Below are positions 61,626 through 64,000 of a stretch of 64,000 bases of DNA, one piece after another (positions within the stretch are counted from its first letter, which is position 1; the number at the start of each line of letters is the position of its first letter). The stretch is taken from positions 36,717,501-36,781,500 of the forward strand of contig NC_092526.1 of assembly GCF_037038585.1 (NCBI RefSeq), in the 5' to 3' direction. Position numbers and translations under genes: made by a program. The stretch comes from Patagioenas fasciata. Taxonomy: Eukaryota > Chordata > Aves > Columbiformes > Columbidae. The notes under the pieces were generated by a model. That model made no database searches and was not told the DNA's origin. It was given only the letters and a program-made list of their open reading frames with translations.

Positions 61626-63327
61626 TCAAATAAATCAGTTCTCAGGCAAGTGGTTCTCAAGTAATCTGGACTTAAGTAGTCAGGTGCAAGCCATTAATCT
61701 TTTCCCATGGTTCATTTGGTAATCAGTTGGTAGGTACCACCTAAGTAGCGGTAAAGGCTTCCTAGATAGTTAGAGCCTAATAATCGTATTATTTTAAGGA
61801 TGGTTTATACTGTATGGATCTTTATGTGATAGAATATTTGGCGGAGAGTTTAGAAGCTGCACAAAGTGTACATCTTGGTGTAAACCTTCTGATAAAGTCA
61901 AGAACAAAAGATCAAGTAGCATAATAAGTGCCAAGGATTTAGTTCTATAGGAAACAGTGAGGTAAATAGTTTGCAAAAATGATGATAAAATTAAAACCTA
62001 CAGTTCTGTGATATCAGAGTTTTCCTTAGAAATTATGTATTTCCTAGAAGTAAAGTGGGCTTGGCTGCAGGATCCGTAGGTTTTGGAGTCCCTGGATGTG
62101 TTTTGTAGGTGATGGCCCTTCATGCTCCTCTGTGCTAATGAAGTGTTGCTGGTGTTTCACAGCATGTCTTTTTTTGCTAGACACTGCCTTGTATTTTTCT
62201 GGAACTAACAATGTAAAACCTGTTCTCATGAGGCACCCAAAATGCGCTTATATCTATCATCCTTGGTAACTTGCTTTCTTCTAATTAGCATGCTTAAATG
62301 GACATTGCCTCTGCCAGCTCATCTAATGTAACCAAATTTACCTAAGGTATGTGGCCAACATCACCTTGGAAGTCAATAGCCAAGCAAGGGCTGTTTTAAC
62401 AGGGTCTCCCGAGGTGCAAGGGCTGATTTGGTGTTGCTGGTTCTGCCAGGAGGGCTTCTGCTGCTTTTACCGCCTGCTTTGATTAGACCTGTGCTGCGGG
62501 GCACTTGGGTAATTTATATTAATTTGGGCTGTGACTGACGAGCAGGATCAGCTTATGTTAGGAGAGCTGGGCTGCTTGTGGAGCAATCCCCTAGACTACT
62601 ACTTAGAATGGAGTATTATATTGAGAAATAAAAGTTCTAGCTAGTAACACCTCCGTGTTCTGTTTACCAGTCATGTCATAATGTCTAAACAAGCGTGTCT
62701 CACTGTTGGTATTTTCATTGAGACAGTTTAGTTTCCTGGCTGGTATTTGGGTTCACTGGACTTTTAACAAGTGTCTTTTATGCTTTTGTGGTTTTTGCTG
62801 CTGTTGTATTCTTCCTTTAATGGAAAGTAGTAGCACCCTTAAAATTGGTTTATTTTATCCAAGTGGAAATTTAGGAGCTGAAGTTTACTTTCTTGAGTAG
62901 AGGAAGATGTTATACAGCAGTGGAAGATTGTCAAACATAATACATGTATATGATGCCTATTTTTTTTGTTTGTTTTTGACTCATGATTTTCTAATACCTT
63001 ATTCTGGATTATAAATTACATTGGGTAGAGCTTTGTTCAGTTTCGCTGACCTGGAAGGTGTGAACCCTTAGATCGTTTCAGATAATGAAGACAAAAATGT
63101 ATGCATCAGGTAATATGTTCTGGGATGTGGCATGACAGCAAAGAATGATAAAATTGAACTGTGACCTGAGTAAGGACGGGGTGCTTAATAACTGACATGA
63201 GGCTTCTCAGACCAAAAAGTAAGGAGAGGGCCTCAGTCCTCAGATTTCAGTCTCCTGAGGAATAATTTCCATTTAGTCTCCTGCTGTAAGTTTTCTATGA
63301 AAAGATCTGGAACTCAGTATACATAAG

Positions 63328-63496
63328 AACAGGCTACCCAGGGAGGTGGTGCAGTCACCATCCCTGGAGCGGTTTAAAAGGCATTTAGACGAGGTTCTCG
63401 GGACATGGTTTAGTGCTAGAGTTAGGCTAGGTTATGGCTGGACTTGTTGATCCTGAGGGTCTCTTCTAACTGAAATGATTCTGTGATTCTATGATA
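63328..63496 (+). mobile_element. CR1 LINE 3'-end fragment
   Basis: GAACAGGCTACCCAGGGAGG is followed by CACCATCCCTGGAGCGGTTT, ending TGATTCTGTGATTCTATGAT. Close in structure to the copy at 16345-16669. Confidence 0.9.
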
Positions 63497-63941
63497 TGTG
63501 TTTTGTGTAAAACTTGAGAATCTTGGGTCATTTATGTGACAAGAGTTTGGGGACTTTGGGTTTTTTTCTTTACAGTTCAGTGTGGAGTAACTACCTAAAA
63601 TTCTATTTAAAGAAAGCTGGAATTACTAGGACTATTATGGCAGAGCTGTACTTTAGCGTTAGCACAGCTACTCAGTGTTGCTTGAGAAGACTCTGAGGAG
63701 TACGAGATGTCCTGGTGATGGAGACATCAAGGGCTTACATGCAGATACTTCATGGGTGCTGCACAGAGATGGGCCTCTTCTGCCATGCTGAGTGAAGTGG
63801 TGCTAACAGGGCAGGAGAGGCTGTTTCCAGCACACCCGGCCCTGCTCCTGCTCACATAGGGATTAATAAATGGCTCTAACAAGGAAACTCCTGAAGTTCC
63901 CTCCACCTTAGAGCAGGCAGAGGTGGGGAAACCAAGTGGTC

Positions 63942-64000
63942 ACGCAGAATGTCAGGGGTTGGAAGGGACCTCGGAAGCTCATCCAGTCCAATCCCCCACC
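63942..64000 (-). mobile_element. CR1 LINE 3' end, cut by window edge
   Basis: CGCAGAATGTCAGGGGTTGG is followed by AAGGGACCTCGGAAGCTCAT and TCCAGTCCAATCCCC, the reverse complement of a CR1 3' end. It continues past the window. Confidence 0.85.

Larger units (their letters stand above)
51833..64000 (+). other. DIP2A: DIP2A intron 2 (incomplete)
   Basis: At least 12.2 kb with no sequence matching the expected next DIP2A exon. It holds CR1 copies at 56852-57455, 60820-60879, 63328-63496 and 63942-64000, simple repeats, and a 59-base hairpin at 55992-56050. No other gene recognised. Confidence 0.75.

Noticed and set aside
1-64000. tRNA, rRNA, CRISPR or prokaryotic-type operons
   Set aside because: No cloverleaf with A/B boxes, no rRNA-like sequence, no regularly spaced direct repeats. 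The window is ordinary vertebrate gene and intron sequence.

Overview
The window looks like vertebrate nuclear DNA, most likely from a bird. It has widely spaced short exons with GT-AG introns, a CpG-island promoter, several CR1 retrotransposon 3' ends finishing in the ATTCTATG/ATTCTGTG repeat typical of bird and reptile genomes, and two solo-LTR-like remnants. There is no operon-like packing.

Two protein-coding genes lie in tandem on the + strand. From 145 to about 20.2 kb is the 3' part of PCNT (pericentrin). Sixteen coding exons join in consistent phase to give 1,036 C-terminal residues: a long coiled coil, then the PACT centrosome-targeting domain (exons at 13263 and 14457), then a Ser/Pro/Arg-rich tail. 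An AATAAA follows about 105 bases after the chosen stop. The 5' exons lie left of the window.

Between the genes (about 20.2 to 22.3 kb) are a minus-strand LTR-like remnant and a plus-strand CR1. They run straight into a CpG island (about 22.26 to 23.11 kb) that holds the promoter and first coding exon of DIP2A. DIP2A exon 1 (22724-22820) and exon 2 (51761-51832) flank a 28.9 kb intron. Exon 3 was not found, so intron 2 runs past 64 kb. The PCNT-DIP2A order matches human chromosome 21q22.3. PCNT builds the pericentriolar matrix and DIP2A is an AMP-binding-domain protein, so their adjacency is shared synteny rather than a shared pathway.

The rest is intron and intergenic sequence with CR1 copies, microsatellites and a few unexplained structures. 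The most notable are a decayed coding-like block on the minus strand inside a PCNT intron (about 9.5 to 10.8 kb) and a near-perfect 59-base hairpin in DIP2A intron 2 (55992-56050). No prokaryotic features, CRISPR arrays, rRNA or tRNA genes were recognised.
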